Below are positions 1-13,570 of a stretch of 64,000 nucleotides of DNA, piece after piece. The stretch comes from Pempheris klunzingeri (taxonomy: Eukaryota > Chordata > Actinopteri > Acropomatiformes > Pempheridae). Each line of letters starts with the position of its first letter. Position 1 is the stretch's first letter. The notes under the pieces were generated by a model, which was given only the letters and a program-made list of their open reading frames with translations, was not told the DNA's origin and searched no databases. The stretch lies in the NCBI RefSeq assembly GCF_042242105.1, contig NC_092019.1, positions 8,460,328 to 8,524,327 of the forward strand, in the 5' to 3' direction. Made by a program: the position numbers and the translations under genes.

Positions 1-239
1 CTGTATTGCTACACTGAATAAACCACAAAGAGAGCATTGTTCCTGTGTGCAGGTTGTTTTTTCTTCCCACAGTTGGACCGATACCGAGGTAAACTTACAG
101 CCTTGTTGGCTTTATTATGTTTTTAAGTGCAAACTGCTGTTCTTGTTGTTCTTCATCAGCATCTTTCTCATTTTCTTCCTCCTCTTCTTCATTGTGTCTT
201 CCTTATCCTACCCTCAAACAATATCAGTTGACAAAACTT

Positions 240-680
240 TTGTTCATTCATTCGTTTACTGCCACTTATCTGGGTCCAGCTCGCAGTGGAAGCAGGGTAA
301 GCAAGGCTTTTCTCCCTAACCATGTCCATCGGCTCTTCCTGGGAGATCCCGAGGCATTCCCAGGCCAGATGAGATATGTAATACTTCCAACATGGTCTGC
401 CGCAGGGTCTACTTCCAGATGGACGTGCCTGGAATATCTCCACAGGGAAGTGTCCTGGAGGGATCCTAATCAGATCCTCGCATTAACTCGGCTGTCTCCA
501 TCGAACAGAAAGGACCAGCGGTTCCACTCCGATCTCCTTCCGAATGTTGAGGTCCTCACGTTATCTCTGAGGGCGTCAGTATGCCCCAACCTAGGTGCTT
601 GTCGGATGGCCAAACAGTGCCTGAAACCCCCGCTCTAACAAAACCTCTCTGACATCGGAACCGAAGGGGCTGCATCCGAC
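240..680 (-). mobile_element. decayed 3' end of a LINE (reverse-transcriptase ORF C-terminal tail)
   Basis: Read on the minus strand, this stretch encodes a broken version of the C-terminal tail shared by many fish non-LTR retrotransposon polyproteins. Recognisable pieces are FQARPSGSRPCGRP and ISHLAWECLGISQEEP, which correspond to the family pattern FRARPTGRRPRGRP ... ISRLAWERLGIPPEEL. The open frame shifts several times, so the copy is dead. The minus-strand 3' end runs into a short GAATGAATGAA tail near 240, as expected of a LINE 3' end. The clade is not assigned with certainty. Similarity is judged by eye from the peptide pattern. Confidence 0.7.
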
Positions 681-3600
681 AATTTTGGTAACTTTCCAAA
701 ACCAACAATCTGAAATTCACACCCACTTCATTCAGCGGTTGGCCAGGCGTGCAGAGTTGAGGAAGCGGGCAGGATTTAGATTCAAGCTTTCTTCTTTCAT
801 TCATTCTTTCTTCATTTCATGTGAACAAGTGCAACACAGTGATTACCTTCCAGGAGACTGTCTGAAAATGTTCACCATCATTCCTATTTTTAACAATATT
901 GCATCACCCCCCTGTATACGACAGTCAGCCTTTCACTTTGCCTTCCAGTGTGGCCCCTTGGAACTGGTAGAACTGGTTTCCGCAAGCATCCGACAATACG
1001 TTTTTCAAAGTAGTTCTTTTTGACCATATCCGAACCCTTACCCTCAAATAAACATGAACTCCCCCAAACACTAAATACAATATTGTAAGATTATAAATTA
1101 AAACAATAAAACCATATAATGTTGAAAATGAATAAAAATCATAAAATACACATAACACAAGGGATAAAAAATAGTAACACCAATAACTGAGACTTCCTGC
1201 CACTGACTGGAGGACATGGTCTGATGAAGCACTGTCCACATTATCCACAGAATGCACAGAAGTGCCATCCTGAGGCACTCTCCACGATGCACCTAAAGAT
1301 TAGGTCTCTGAAAACCACAGTAATCACAGAATTGTTGACAAGGTGCAACGATCCCTTGAGAATGTGTTTGATACGACAGCAATACATGCAGGTAAGTGAA
1401 GCAGAGGCGATGGACGAAATCTCAAACAGCCTTATAAAAATGTACATACACACGCCACAGGTGCCACATAGTTAGAGGATGACGGGTAAATGGAGCAGAT
1501 CTTTACACTTTATTGCCCGCACCTGAAAGCAAATAGGCCATTTAAAAGGGAAGCTGCCTGGAATGACTCTTTCACTCTTTGTGCCCCTAGTTTCTCTCCA
1601 ACTTCCCCCATGCTACTTATTTTCACCCTCTGCTTATTTATCCTCTGCCCATTTTATTTTATCTTTCCATCACTACTCCAGTGTCTTCATCTCTACCCCT
1701 TAATTCCCTCTCCCCTTCACTTCCCTCTACTTACCTCTGCCTCAAACCTCACCCTACTTGTTTTGCCTGCGATCTCTCTCTCTCTCCCTCTCTCCTCCTC
1801 TCTTTCTCTCTCCCTCTGTTACTTGAAGCCATATGCGCGAATTGTAACCATGTGTGTGTTTGATGATTACAGTGGTAGCTCTGTCAGACTCTGAGAAACT
1901 TTACTATAACACATAGAGGTGGCACTGACAGACACACACATGTTCACACACACGGACTTGCATCATGCCAGAAAGCGGAAGCAATTTCAAAGACTCTCCT
2001 CCCAATTCAGGTCATTGCGGTAAATATTTTCATATCGTGGTTTTGTCAAGTGACAATACCCTAAACCACAAGGATAAGTGTTTCACAGAAATGGAAATGG
2101 GGTGATGAATCGTCTGGTAAATGGCTCTCTTCCTCTTTTCGTGTGCCTTGGGAAAACTTAATAGTGCCAAGCTTTGTGCATTGTGCTGCTGCTGCCTTGC
2201 TCAATTAGAAAGAATGCTGGTTTTGTCTTGCAAAACAAAGGAATTACGTAGATTTGAAATCAAAGAAAACTGAGTTAAACAAGAAAGCGAGGTATGAGCA
2301 GAGGGAGTTGGATAAGAGGAGGAACAGTGATCTGGTTTCCTCCCTGTAATGGCTCAGGATTTACAGGCTAAACGACACATTTTTCTTCATCAAGTCAATG
2401 GAAGGAGACGGTATGCTTTGAAAACACTATGCAATAGTGTTTTTGTAAATTCTCACGTTGAGGGAAATCATCTGAAAACCGCTTCTCCTTTGAACAGCAT
2501 ACAGTAGAGAGATGAGCCAAAGAGTTTAGAGCTGGATTCAGTCTACTCACAAGAGCCAACAAGACAATTTCCAGTATTGCTTAAAAAGCAGAACTCCACT
2601 GTGAAATAGCTTGATCCAAGATGAGGCTTGGTCCTTTTTTGTAAAACTAGCCTTCAGTGATTCTCTGTATTCACTAAATCTACCAGTACAGTGAACTTAA
2701 TTGACCTCCAGAATCCCTGGACTTAATTAAGCACTCCTTTCCTGTGACTGAGAGAGGGTTTGTGCAGGGTTTGTGAGTCTGCTGCACTATTCTCCTCAAC
2801 TCCTCAGACTGTTTGGTGTCTAGCTCTCAGACACTTCAGCAAGGTGCTTTGCCAGAACACATTGTGGGAGCACAGCTGCGGCAGGATGGTCTCTTTAGCC
2901 AAAGGGTCATCCCTTCCTATTCATTAACAGAGAAAAAAACATCGCCCCCACTCTTCCTTTCTCTTCCTCTTCATTTGATGTGTCATGGTTGCATCAACAG
3001 CTGTGTCATGGTCGTACCTGAATGTGGGAAGGAAAGTTGGTTTGAGGTTGCAGCAGTGATAAGAGGATTTATAAACCCCCACTGGATGAGCTGTTTGTGA
3101 ACGCATCATTACCAAACAGCCTCTTGACTAACTTCCAACAGTCTACTGCCTGAATGGGCCAAAAGCGTTCGCATGGGAAGTATAAGCACAACCAGCAGAC
3201 ACACACACACACACACACACACATACACACACACATACACACTCACACGCATTCACAAATGCACACAAACTCACCAAAATTAACTTGAACTACAGTATCT
3301 CCATTACATAGTACAAACTCAACAGTAAAACAAGACAACAGGCCAATTCTAACAAATATTCAACCATATATTGTGACAGTGATAAGAACACCTGATGGTT
3401 TTACCTTCTAGCTCAACACAGACGCAGTTAACATTTACAGGAAGATTCATAGTCGAATTTCTTCTTATTTTTGAAACTGTGGGTCTTTGATTTCAGACAA
3501 AGACAGCCTTCTTGTTTAAAACTTTCCATTGCTGGCAGTTTTCTTCATCAGATGTAGCCAGCCAGTTAACATGATCTCTGAGATGATTGAAAGGTCTGTC

Positions 3601-6600
3601 TTCAGTTTTTTAGCGAGTTATTTGAAAATGAAAGCCCTGAAAAAAGATAATGAATGTGCATTTTTAGCTACATACAACATGCTAACTCATCAACCACCCG
3701 ACGATGCAAAAAAAGAGGCTTAAGCTAACAAATCCTCGATGAAGAGTCAGCATCCTCATCAGTAGATGATCTGAGTAGAATATAGAAATAAATTGTCAGT
3801 GTATTGTAGGGTAGCGCTATAACTGTAGGATCTGACTGTTATTCTCAAGTCTGTTTAGATGCAAAAGATGGAGAACATATGGGACACGCAGCACAAAAGA
3901 TACCTTTATAATTTATTGTAGGCTTTATTGTGTATTTTCAAACAAGTTGAGAATGAGTTGCCCAAACGCTGCTGCAGTAAACAGATGGGAGCCAGCCCCC
4001 ACACATACTGTGCCAGTCCTGAAGAATGCCTTTTATTTAATAGCATGTAACTCCATTAAATAATGCAGTTACTAATGTTATGCTATCCCTCACCTTGTTA
4101 GTAACCGTAAGTTATTACTGTAGGTGGTTAATAGCTAGTAGCCAGGTGCTAGCCATGCTAGTGTTTTCACCTTTAAATTAAATTAGTGCAGAGACACAAC
4201 GTTTAATACTTTTCTTATTCTTTTACTTGAGTTTTGGTTTTGGAAAGGAGCTTGCTTCAGCATGCTGAGAGATCCAAACCTTGATAGAACTCCGGTGCCA
4301 AGTCACAGTTGCTGAACATTCGTCAAATTATGATCAGCCATGTCTACAAATAAAACACATGGTGGAGAAACAAATAAATCAACAAATGAACAGAAGGACA
4401 GCCCTCCCTCCACTGATGTCATCCTGGGGACAAATAAATGGAGAGAAATGGAGAGAGGAGAGTTTTGCATGTCGGGTATTCGCTGTACATTCACATGCAC
4501 ACCATTTATTTTGGCGTATTCCAACTTCCTTTTGAGCACACAGTGACACTTAAACTCTTAATAAACTATTGTGAGGAAGTATTTTCCAATGTAATCTGCC
4601 TTCTTAAATTCTACCACAGTCTTTCTCTCTGTTTCTCACCCTCCACACCTCTAGCCCTTATTTTTATGTTGTTTTAGCTTCCATAATTAGCAGTAGCCAC
4701 GAGTAAAATTTAGTATAGCAATAATCATAACGTGCTATTTTAACATAGTGGTTGGAGACTTTGCTGTAAAAATACACTATAAAGTACATGTATTACTTTC
4801 AAGGACAGCAGTTATGTCTGTTCTAACATGATATAAATACAGTAAAAGTTACTGCTAGACGCACTGAAAGTTGGTAGCACTTCTTCACTTCAGGCAATGA
4901 CGCATGCAACCAGTCTAGTTCAGTCCCATACAGGAGGTTTAGAAGTTCTACACTGGAGGGATTTTACAGCCATTTGGCACCATCTAGTGACCTTTTATTT
5001 TAATCACATTTATCCTCAGAGAGAGATCCTGCTCTTTCCATCTTGATAAAGAGTTTACAGTCTGTGTTCTGATAAAGGGTACACCATCCTCTGTATCATT
5101 ACTGTGGTATGTGTGGTGAGAAATGGCACCCATTTTAAATCAAAAGATTATGATCACATTGGAATTAGTTCTTATGCACAAATCATTGCAAATAATTTTT
5201 CTCAAGGACATTTTAAGTGGCCTATTTGCTTGGCAGTAAATCTTAAAAAGTAATTGGCTGCAACATTTTTATTTTTTTTTTATTATACCTGTTTCACAGT
5301 AATCATTCAGCCATATTTTACTGTATCACTTCATTCTCAGTATAGGTTATTTTCATCTTTCAGCCACTTTTTTATGGCTGAACGTTGCAGAAAATGAAGG
5401 GAACTTGTGCTTCCAGGTTAAGTCGCCACATTAAGGAATGCTTTGGAACACCTTTGGTGTCTAGAAAAGATAAAATAAATGTAGGCAGTGTAACTTCAGT
5501 CAGTGGGTGATGTCTGATTGAAGCTGCTCTTGCCTTTGTGTTCTTTTATGTATTTTTTCTTACTTTTTACAGTAGAAAAACTAATTGCAACGTGACAGTT
5601 TACAGCATCTGGACCAAAAAAATGACAGAAAAAAATACTCTGTCTTAAAAGACGTTATAACCACTGAAATTGTTCAAGTGTAACATTGAGTGCTGGCATT
5701 GTTTCTGTTTTCAGCAGTGACAACTCTTCAGAATAAGCATTAGAGCCAGTGTGAAAAGGGGCCAGAAGTGGTGCAACACTACAGCTTTACCATTGCTTGT
5801 AATTATTTGAAAAGACATGTGAAGCCACAAATGAACAATTTCATGTCTTTGTTTTTCCAAGCTTCAATTCTGGGCGTGTGTTTGCAGGTGTGACAATACT
5901 GTCAGCATCTCACAGTCAGCACAATATAGTCTGAAACAAGATTGGTGTGCGTTCAATGAACTGTGCTCCACAGAGCCCTGGCTGTGTGACCGCCTGTGTG
6001 GATGAAAAAAATAAACTGAGATGAGATAAGGAAGGATTAAACTAGCAGGGGGGGAAACAGCGACCTGATATCAAGCTTTAAGAGATAAATTGATCACTTT
6101 AACTGATTCAAATAGTTTTTGAAGACATTTTGTGGGTGAGGATCAGATCAAACTGGCAGACAACTTCATAAAAGACACAACTCTTTTATTTTTTCTGTGA
6201 CCAAAATTAGACCAGAATATTAATAATTCTTAACTTTCATAGGAAGTTTCAATGTCAGAGTCAGTATTTTCCTTTCATAATATTTTTGGAGACATGCAAT
6301 TTATCAGCTTTTCCTTTTGTATTTGTTTTCATCAAACCTGGGAAATGTGCGTCTGTGTTCTGGTCTGAGAGCAAGTGACAACATTTAAAATACTCAAGCA
6401 GAATATCAATGACAATATATTCAGTTTAACTCGTGATGTGTGGGAGAGCTTCATAGCAGCAGCCCTAGAACATTTGGCCAATCAGAAACTGTGCTGCAAT
6501 GCTAGAAATAATAAATAAATAATATATATATAATAAAAAGAATAGTGGCTAAGATTATATAAAAGTATGCTACTCTTGCTATTACTATTTCTCTACCGCA

Positions 6601-7780
6601 TAATTATTATCATATCAGGAGCAGCTGGTATTCCTAATGTTGGTACCACTCTGCATATTAAATGTGATTTGTGGTTATAATTAGGACGCAAATCTAAGTT
6701 AACAGATACAGAAACTGTAGAACATACAATCCTGGTGATGTTGGATCCAGCTGAACTTACAGGGCCACATCAAGGTCAGTTTAAACCACATGACGTCATC
6801 AGGATTAATCTGGACTATTGAGGTTGGAGACTTCAGCTTTTTTAACAGGAAGCCTTTGTTATAAACTAACGCAAGGAGTTCAAAAGACCTGATCATCGAC
6901 CTGATCTAACGAAAAACACCAGTGAGTTGCATCATCAGAGGAATTGTGGTGTTTTTGCAGGGACTAAAAGTCAGCACATCTCAGCACCTGCAGCACTGGT
7001 CACAACTGCTCTTTTTTTTTTTTTTATATCTCTCACATGTTCCCCAACTTTATGGAAGTACAACACTTAATTACTGAGGAACCTCTTCAAGATTAAACAG
7101 TTTAATCAACCGTTTAATCTCCAGGAAAGAAATCAGTGAAATCAGTTGATTTGTTTGGTTTTAACTGATATGCCTTAATTTGCAAAGCATTATTGGTGCA
7201 TTTGCTTGATCTCTGAGGGCTGAAGAAAGACTGTGTCAATCAAAGGCTGGAGCCAAAGTCCAAGTCCAAAATCAGCACACTGTAGTTTAACCTGCTCTCT
7301 GATCTCTCTGTGCAGAAAGGCAGGTAGACACACACTTCCCGCACTGATAAAATACCACTTTTCTCTGTGGCATCTGAGTAATATTGTCTTTTAATGAATG
7401 ACACATGAGTTTTCTGACTGCCGGAGGCATCACTGCAGTACAAATTTAGGCACATGTCTCCACCATGGCCACATGAGGGATGTGATGCATGCATGGGCCA
7501 AGGTCAGAATCAGTTCTGAAGTGGCTCCAGTGGAGGTCACTGTTGTGTCTGAGCTCTCTGGGCCGTCTGTGTCACTTCAGGGCACTCTCTCTCTCAGCAA
7601 TATAAACTGTGAGCATCTGACCTCAGACTAACCTCTGTGGATCCAGATGTGAGCGCGTTTTGTGTGTGATGATGATGATGATGATGACAGCCGGGGACGT
7701 GTGCAGTTTCCCCTCTGCAGAACAGCTTCCACTGTAGAAAAGCACTGCAGCAGCTCCACACCTCAACTCACCACCATGCA
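681..7780. other. upstream intergenic DNA, no gene supported
   Basis: This AT-rich stretch has only short, uncorrelated open frames and no pair of frames joined by convincing splice sites. It holds a pyrimidine-rich CT tract near 1760-1820, an AC repeat near 3199-3246 and several short poly-T or poly-A runs. Distal regulatory elements of zhx2 could lie here, but nothing in the sequence marks them directly. Confidence 0.6.
3199..3246. repeat. AC microsatellite, interrupted
   Basis: This is a run of AC dinucleotides with scattered T interruptions (ACAT units) toward its right end. Confidence 0.9.
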
Positions 7781-7789
7781 CAGAGAGAC

Positions 7790-7826
<37 letters not shown>
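7781..7826. repeat. GA microsatellite next to the zhx2 promoter
   Basis: A GACA-flavoured start passes into at least 13 uninterrupted GA units, about 100-200 bases before the putative first exon of zhx2. GA tracts can bind GAGA-type factors and exclude nucleosomes, but a role here is only inference. Confidence 0.9.
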
Positions 7827-7832
<6 letters not shown>

Positions 7833-7869
7833 TGGGCGGGGTAAAAGAAGGAGGGTGGAGTTATTGTGC

Positions 7870-8341
7870 AACAAACGCCCCCTCTGCTACTTAAATATTT
7901 AATTAGATCCAAGCAGAGAGGCAGGCAGACATCAGCGCAGGGACAACTTGACGGCAACAACACGCAGTCCATTCATATTTACAGCAGCAGGCATGCTTCA
8001 TGGAGCCACCAGCACTCCTCCTGCCGCCTGGACGGAGAGTTGCTTCACTTTCCTCGGCCCGTTTCTGAACTTTTCACGGCCGTAACACCATGGACCCGCC
8101 ATGGACGGACACCGGCGCTCCGGTACGGCATGCAAATACGTACTCTGACGTCGGCGATCATGTGGCTTTTGGCGTAGATCCTCCTTGTGATCGCCAATTT
8201 TTTCTTTCCTGTCGCCTGTTGTCTGCTCGGCTGCCGGACCGCCGTGAGAGTGTTTAAGACAGATTTGGCTCGTCTCTCGGTTTAGCAGTCGCTTTGGGAT
8301 TGTACCACAGCACCTGAGCATCGCGCCAAAACGGTGGGCAG
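7870..8341 (+). promoter_or_regulatory. zhx2: putative promoter and non-coding exon 1 of zhx2
   Basis: Composition changes sharply here from AT-rich to GC- and CpG-rich, and stays so to about 8960, as in a CpG-island promoter. An AT-rich TAAATATTTAA motif near 7891 could be a TATA-like element. A very good 5' splice site, GGGCAG|GTAAGA, lies at 8341/8342. The next well-matched acceptor on this strand that leads into coding sequence is at 25568/25569. Human ZHX2 also has non-coding 5' exons before a very large intron. Other motifs are an octamer ATGCAAAT at 8130-8137 and a CRE-like TGACGTCG near 8150. The transcription start and the link to zhx2 are inferred; transcript evidence is needed. Confidence 0.5.
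8090..8257 (+). CDS. upstream ORF (55 codons) in putative zhx2 5' UTR
   Basis: An ATG in near-optimal vertebrate context (ACACCATGG, with A at -3 and G at +4) opens a 55-codon frame beginning MDPPWTDTGAPVRH and ending at TAA 8255-8257, before the putative exon 1 donor. If exon 1 is transcribed from upstream of 8090, this frame would be met long before the zhx2 start at 25944 and could dampen or regulate zhx2 translation. The peptide matches nothing I recognise. It may equally be a chance frame in GC-rich DNA. Confidence 0.3.
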   Translation: MDPPWTDTGAPVRHANTYSDVGDHVAFGVDPPCDRQFFLSCRLLSARLPDRRESV

Positions 8342-9049
8342 GTAAGAAACGGATCAACTCTTCCTCTGTTTTTCTAAACGCCCCCCCTCCACCTCCACCA
8401 CCACCACCACCTCCTCCTCCTCCTCCTCCTCGCCCTCCCCTTCTCAAAGTTAAAACTGCATGTAGTTGTTTTTTTGCACCTCTCTCTTGGCTTGCTCAGC
8501 CGTTGCGTGGCTCCCAAACAGCCACACGCCTCTGTATAAATATTTTAACTTGTCTAGCCGCATGAACTTTGCCTGCTCCTGCCGTTTACACCTGCGTGCT
8601 CAAACAATGTGTCCGCCAAGTTGTTAATTGGACGTTTCCTCCCCGTGTTTTAAGTTTCACTTTGATACATTGTGGCCGCGGTGGCAGACGGCAGAGGGGA
8701 GAAACGCCGTGTCTACTTTTCCTCCTCCCCGTGTCGACATAACCAGCAAAACATGGCCGTCCTTTGCCGACATGTTGTTACGTCGATGGCGAGAGGGGGA
8801 ACATTTGGGGAGAGTGTTTTTCTGCGCCCCTCTGTCACATCTCGGGTTGGCCGGTGGAGACTGCCGCTAAACTCCGCACCGCCGATGCTGCAGCCGCTCG
8901 CTTTCAGCGGTGTGGAGGTTTCAGCGCAACTTTGGGAGTCCGGCGTTGTTTATAGACTTTGATTTGTGCGACTCTGTGATGTAGGCGTAACGTTACCCCT
9001 GGTGATGCCTCCTCCCCTCCGAGACCACGGCTCTTACTGCATGCAGTCT

Positions 9050-9051
<2 letters not shown>

Positions 9052-9084
<33 letters not shown>
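9052..9084. repeat. CA microsatellite
   Basis: An uninterrupted CA run lies just beyond the CpG-rich zone, about 0.7 kb into the putative zhx2 first intron. Confidence 0.9.
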
Positions 9085-9086
<2 letters not shown>

Positions 9087-12000
9087 TGCTGTAGCATAGG
9101 AGCTGACTTATATCCTGTCTTTGCTGAGGGCCTGCAATTGGTGTAAAAAAGTCAGGCGTGGTTGTTTTTTTATTCAGAAAATCAGCCTGTGTTATGAACC
9201 CAGTGCCTCGGACTGTGTGCCGCACTGCTTTGCTTAAAAACCAGTCCACCCAGTACAGCCTTTTTTTTTTTTTTTGTTGGAGGGACACTGGTTATTGCTT
9301 TGATTGATCTCGTTGTGTTGCATCCTTCCTGTCTTCCTGCACTGCACAAGGTAGCACTGGTGAAGAGGTGTGAACATGCACAGACGCAGCATGAGCACAT
9401 GTCATAATTATAAACAGTCAAATAATCCTAGACTCATAGTTCAAACAGGGGAAACTCTGCTTGGTCTTAAAATGTAGGCCATTCTGCATCACCTCCTTCC
9501 TGGTTTTCTACTTTCTTGCACCATCTTGTCCCATAAAACTAAATCTCATACAGTTCAGTGTCATAGAGGTTTATTAATGGCAGCATCTGCCATAAAATTT
9601 CCTCAAAGTCACTGTAAACTTTCCAGTTGGGAATCACGTCTCCATAAGACCTAGGTGCAACCTTCTCCTGCCGTACATAATTAGTTTTATTGCTTTTTGG
9701 AGCTTTGACATTAATTCGGGCAGCGTACACACATACGGCAGTACTAAACGCCACCAAGAGACAATTGACCACAAATTGGTGCTGATACTCACCTTTATGA
9801 AGCATCGTCGGTCTCTCCTTGACATAACCGATTCACATAAATAGAAATTATTTGTCAATTTTATTATGATATTCAAAGTTTTAGTTCATTCATTACTTTT
9901 GTTTAGTCACAGAGGGCTGGCTGCCAGCTCAGTTTTTAGTGTCACAGCAATCCCACGGCCCATGTTGGCTCGTATGAAAATTATTGAAATGAGGTCCATC
10001 CAGTGAAGTATAGAAGTGAAACATTTTGGAAGAGGGCACCAGTGTCAGATAATACTTTGTACACACCCTGAGTTGAGGTGTTGGAAGAGGAGTTGGATCA
10101 GTGCATCCCAACAAAATCTTAAAAATTTGGCATGTATAGGCCTGTAATAACATTTTATTATATATCTTACGTGGACATAATAATGGTGAGATCTGAGTCT
10201 CTTTTTAAATGACATTCACCACCATGTATGATGATATTAATAAAGAAAATGGAGGAAAATCCACACCTGATTATGACGTTTCCAACAACAGAGACACTCG
10301 TGTTCTTGCTGGTTATGGTAAACGGTCCCTGACACAGACTTGCTATGCTGTAAGTCTGTGCACCTGTTCATCAGTGTGCAGCCTTAGACCTCTGACAGGT
10401 CTGCACACTCACTCCCTCCAGGTGGGCCAATTAATTGAAAAGCACTTGGCGTCTGTTATGTATACTGCTTTTGTAAGTAAAGCTGTCACCCAATCGCAGC
10501 CCGTGCTCACATTCTCACCGTGCGTCTGATGAAATATCTTGTTCATTAGACGCCATCCCCTTCATACTGGCGTGACCTGTTATGTTGTATTTCTAAACAT
10601 TCTTTGATCAGCAGTGGGGCCCAGTCGTACAAGATGTAAGTGAGTTTGATCACAGTGCAGTTAACCTCCCTGTCATACCAGTTACCAGCGATTCCTCTGG
10701 GTATAAACTTGGCTTCGCTCACTAAGCCACGCACTCTTGCTCTTTCCATGTGAATAAAAAATGTGGCTCATGTTTGTTCTTCTCATGGGTTCCACTTGTG
10801 ATCTGCCAAATCACAGATAATGTTATATAATTTGGAATGACAGCCGGCTCAGTTTTTATTGGGGGCTGAACAATCAAAGGGTTTCTGCTGATAAAAGCAA
10901 ACGGTCATGTTTTAAATCACACACAGACGCTTGCTTAGTGGATTGTGTTGCAACGCTTTTTTTTGCAGCGCAACGTGGGAAATAGAGACAAAAGTAAGTG
11001 GTATTAATGTATGCAATTAACCCACTAAAATGAAACTTCTTTTAAAAATTATCATTTTGGTTTGCCCACAAATCAGTTGTTAGAGAAAGGAGAAAAGAAT
11101 TTAAAGGATTACAAGTTAAAATCCCTTTTCTTGTCCAATGTTAGGTATATGGGAGGACACTAATGAATCGTTTCTACAGTTTGACAGATGCAAGATTAAG
11201 TCTGCGTTAAAATATTTTTTGGGGAAATCGTTATTCTCAGTGTTGCTCAAGGGATTAGAGAAATGCACAGATGTCACCCCCCTACCTCGCTGTCCATAAC
11301 ATCAGTGATTGTCCCATCATCCCTACACTGTGACGACAGCAGGGAGAGAGGGAGCGTTTTAGTAAAGAGAGATTTTATGTGCAGCCTAAAATCATTTGGG
11401 TTATTTACTGTAAGGAGTTTAGCAGCTATTATTTTTTGAAAAAGGGGCAGAAAAAATAAATCTACCCTCATTGAATCGCCCGTTTCTCCTGTCTCGCCCA
11501 ACCACGCGGTGTTTCTCGATGCACTGCGACCTCTGAGAATGTCACATCCAAAACATCCAGCTGTGAGGGGATTCGCTTTATTCGTTTACTGTAGTCAGAT
11601 GGTGGAAAACGAACAAGACTCAGTCTGTCAAATTCATTTAAATGGAAACTATTGGTATGGTTTGATAGCAAAGAAAGTGCAGCATAGTCAAATATCATTT
11701 GTATAAATGACATATGAGATCTAATTGTTGACAGTCATGCCGCCAGATGTTGCATGTGTCAGTCATGCTATCAAGAGCTTTTGATTGACAGTAAAACACT
11801 GAGAAATTATGTTGGATGAATTATTATGGAGGCGGGTAGTCCTGTTTTAATGCTGTGGGAGTGAGTATATGAGCCTTCCAGTGTTTGAGAGGGGGTCCAA
11901 TGGGCAGATGGGACTTTTTTGTTGTGGGTGCCACAAAATAAATAATAATAGACACATATTATTGTACTCTTATACATAGCTGATTCTGTTCTTGATTATC

Positions 12001-13400
12001 CTCTCTCATCTGGGCTGACCTGTGCTACTGACAAATATTTTTATCAATGTTTTACTTGCAGTCCCCTTCAAAGTTCATCTGCCTCTAGAAAACCGGACCA
12101 ATATGCTGCAGTTCACATTTAGCGATGAAATTACATTTTCATTATTCTAATCATTACATCCTTAAGTGTCATGATATGAAGTGATGGCTGCTGTGTGGTT
12201 TTCCACTTAGTGTGAACAGCTGGAAAGTCACGACTGACAATTAAAGCTGAAGATCACAGATGTCATCTAGATTGATCCTGGTGACAGCTCAGTCTCCCCT
12301 TTAGCTCAGCGGCTGAGCTAACGTTACGTTAGCTAATGTTAGAGTTTAGCAGACGGACAGGACGAGCTGCTGCTCAGATCTGAACGTCCTGATTATAGTG
12401 ATAAAGATATTGTAAGAGAATTTGCATAATTTGATTAATGTTAGCTACATATAAATGTATTCCCTTCTTTAATCTAGATGGGGAACTACATGATGTGGCG
12501 TACTTTACCTGTAATGATGGTATTGGTTAAGATAGTAATATGATATAGTAAAGTGGTAGGTGTTCAGTTGTCCTCCTGTTGAAGCCGACATTAAAGTGGA
12601 CCAAGTTACACAGAAGAAGCAGCCCCTCTGCTTCTGCTTTATCCACAGAACAAAAGTAGCTTTAATTCAGACAGTCTTGTTTACAGGTAACCCTGAGAGG
12701 AGCCAGCGTTGCAATGTTAATGTGATGTACAGCTGAAGAATTATTGTTGTCTGTCTGCTAGCGTTAGCTGACCAACAGCTAGAAAATGATGTGAACACTA
12801 GATAGATGGTTAATGATCAATGGCCATGATATATGTTTCTCCTTTCCATGATATGGGGATACGGGATGGTCTTTAGAGTGACTGGTTGTGGGTTTCAACA
12901 ATTTTCTGTTTTTTACATTCGTCAGGAAGGTCCAGCATTCCCTGGTAGCACATCACACTTCCACATCCAATCCCAAGCTACATAGTAACTGTCCATTCTC
13001 CTGGTGAAACACTGGGATGAGTCATGGCGGGTTGGAGGACGGAGGCTGTTGTCATCACGGCCCGTTGTGCTCAACTTGGCCCCGTGATGACATCACCAAC
13101 GTCTACGCCGTGCTTTGTTTCAGTGTTTTCGGTTCAGGTCCTCTCTCTCTCTGTGCTTTGCCTCCCTGGCTTCTCAGGCGTGTTGTTAGGTGACTAAGGC
13201 AACCACAGAGATGAGCTCATCACCTGTAGGTGGGGCTGAGAGGGAGAGCGTGATGAAGGGAAGGAGACTGTTAGAGAGGCAGAGCTGAAGAGTTACATAG
13301 GAACAGAGGGAGGGGGAGCATGAAATCAACACTGTATGATGAGAGAGTAAGTGTGATGTCTGAGAGTTAGAGACAGAAAGAGACAATTAAGTGACACTGC

Positions 13401-13570
13401 ATCAATCAATCAGTGTTTATTTATATAGTGCCAATTCATAACAGTGCTATCTCAAGGCGTTTTCCATAAAGAGCAGGTCTAGACCAAACTCTTTATTAAG
13501 AGAGACCCAACGATTCAAGATTTCAAAATTAAAGATTCAAGAATCCCCACATGATCAAGCATGAGAGTGA
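13401..13570 (-). mobile_element. ATCA-tailed fish retroelement fragment
   Basis: The stretch starts with ATCAATCAATCA, then a TTTATTTATATAG segment, a 'CTCAAGGCGTTTTCC' segment and 'CAGGTCTAGACC'. This order is characteristic of a very common teleost interspersed repeat whose 3' tail is the ATCA repeat, so the copy is inserted in minus orientation. It is a short, probably 5'-truncated copy. Assignment to a named LINE or SINE family is from memory of the pattern and should be checked. Confidence 0.6.

Noticed and set aside
117-638. 173-codon plus-strand frame at the left end
   Set aside because: It is largely the antisense of the decayed LINE tail on the minus strand.
8672-8962. Open frames in the CpG-rich DNA after zhx2 exon 1
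   Set aside because: Three overlapping frames on one strand in GC-rich DNA, where stop codons are rare. No family match and located in the putative intron.
9539-9876. Minus-strand frames with segments such as NVKAPKSNKTNYVRQEKVAP
   Set aside because: Two overlapping frames of 80-88 codons with no matching splice partners and no family I recognise. Possibly transposon-derived, but not supportable.
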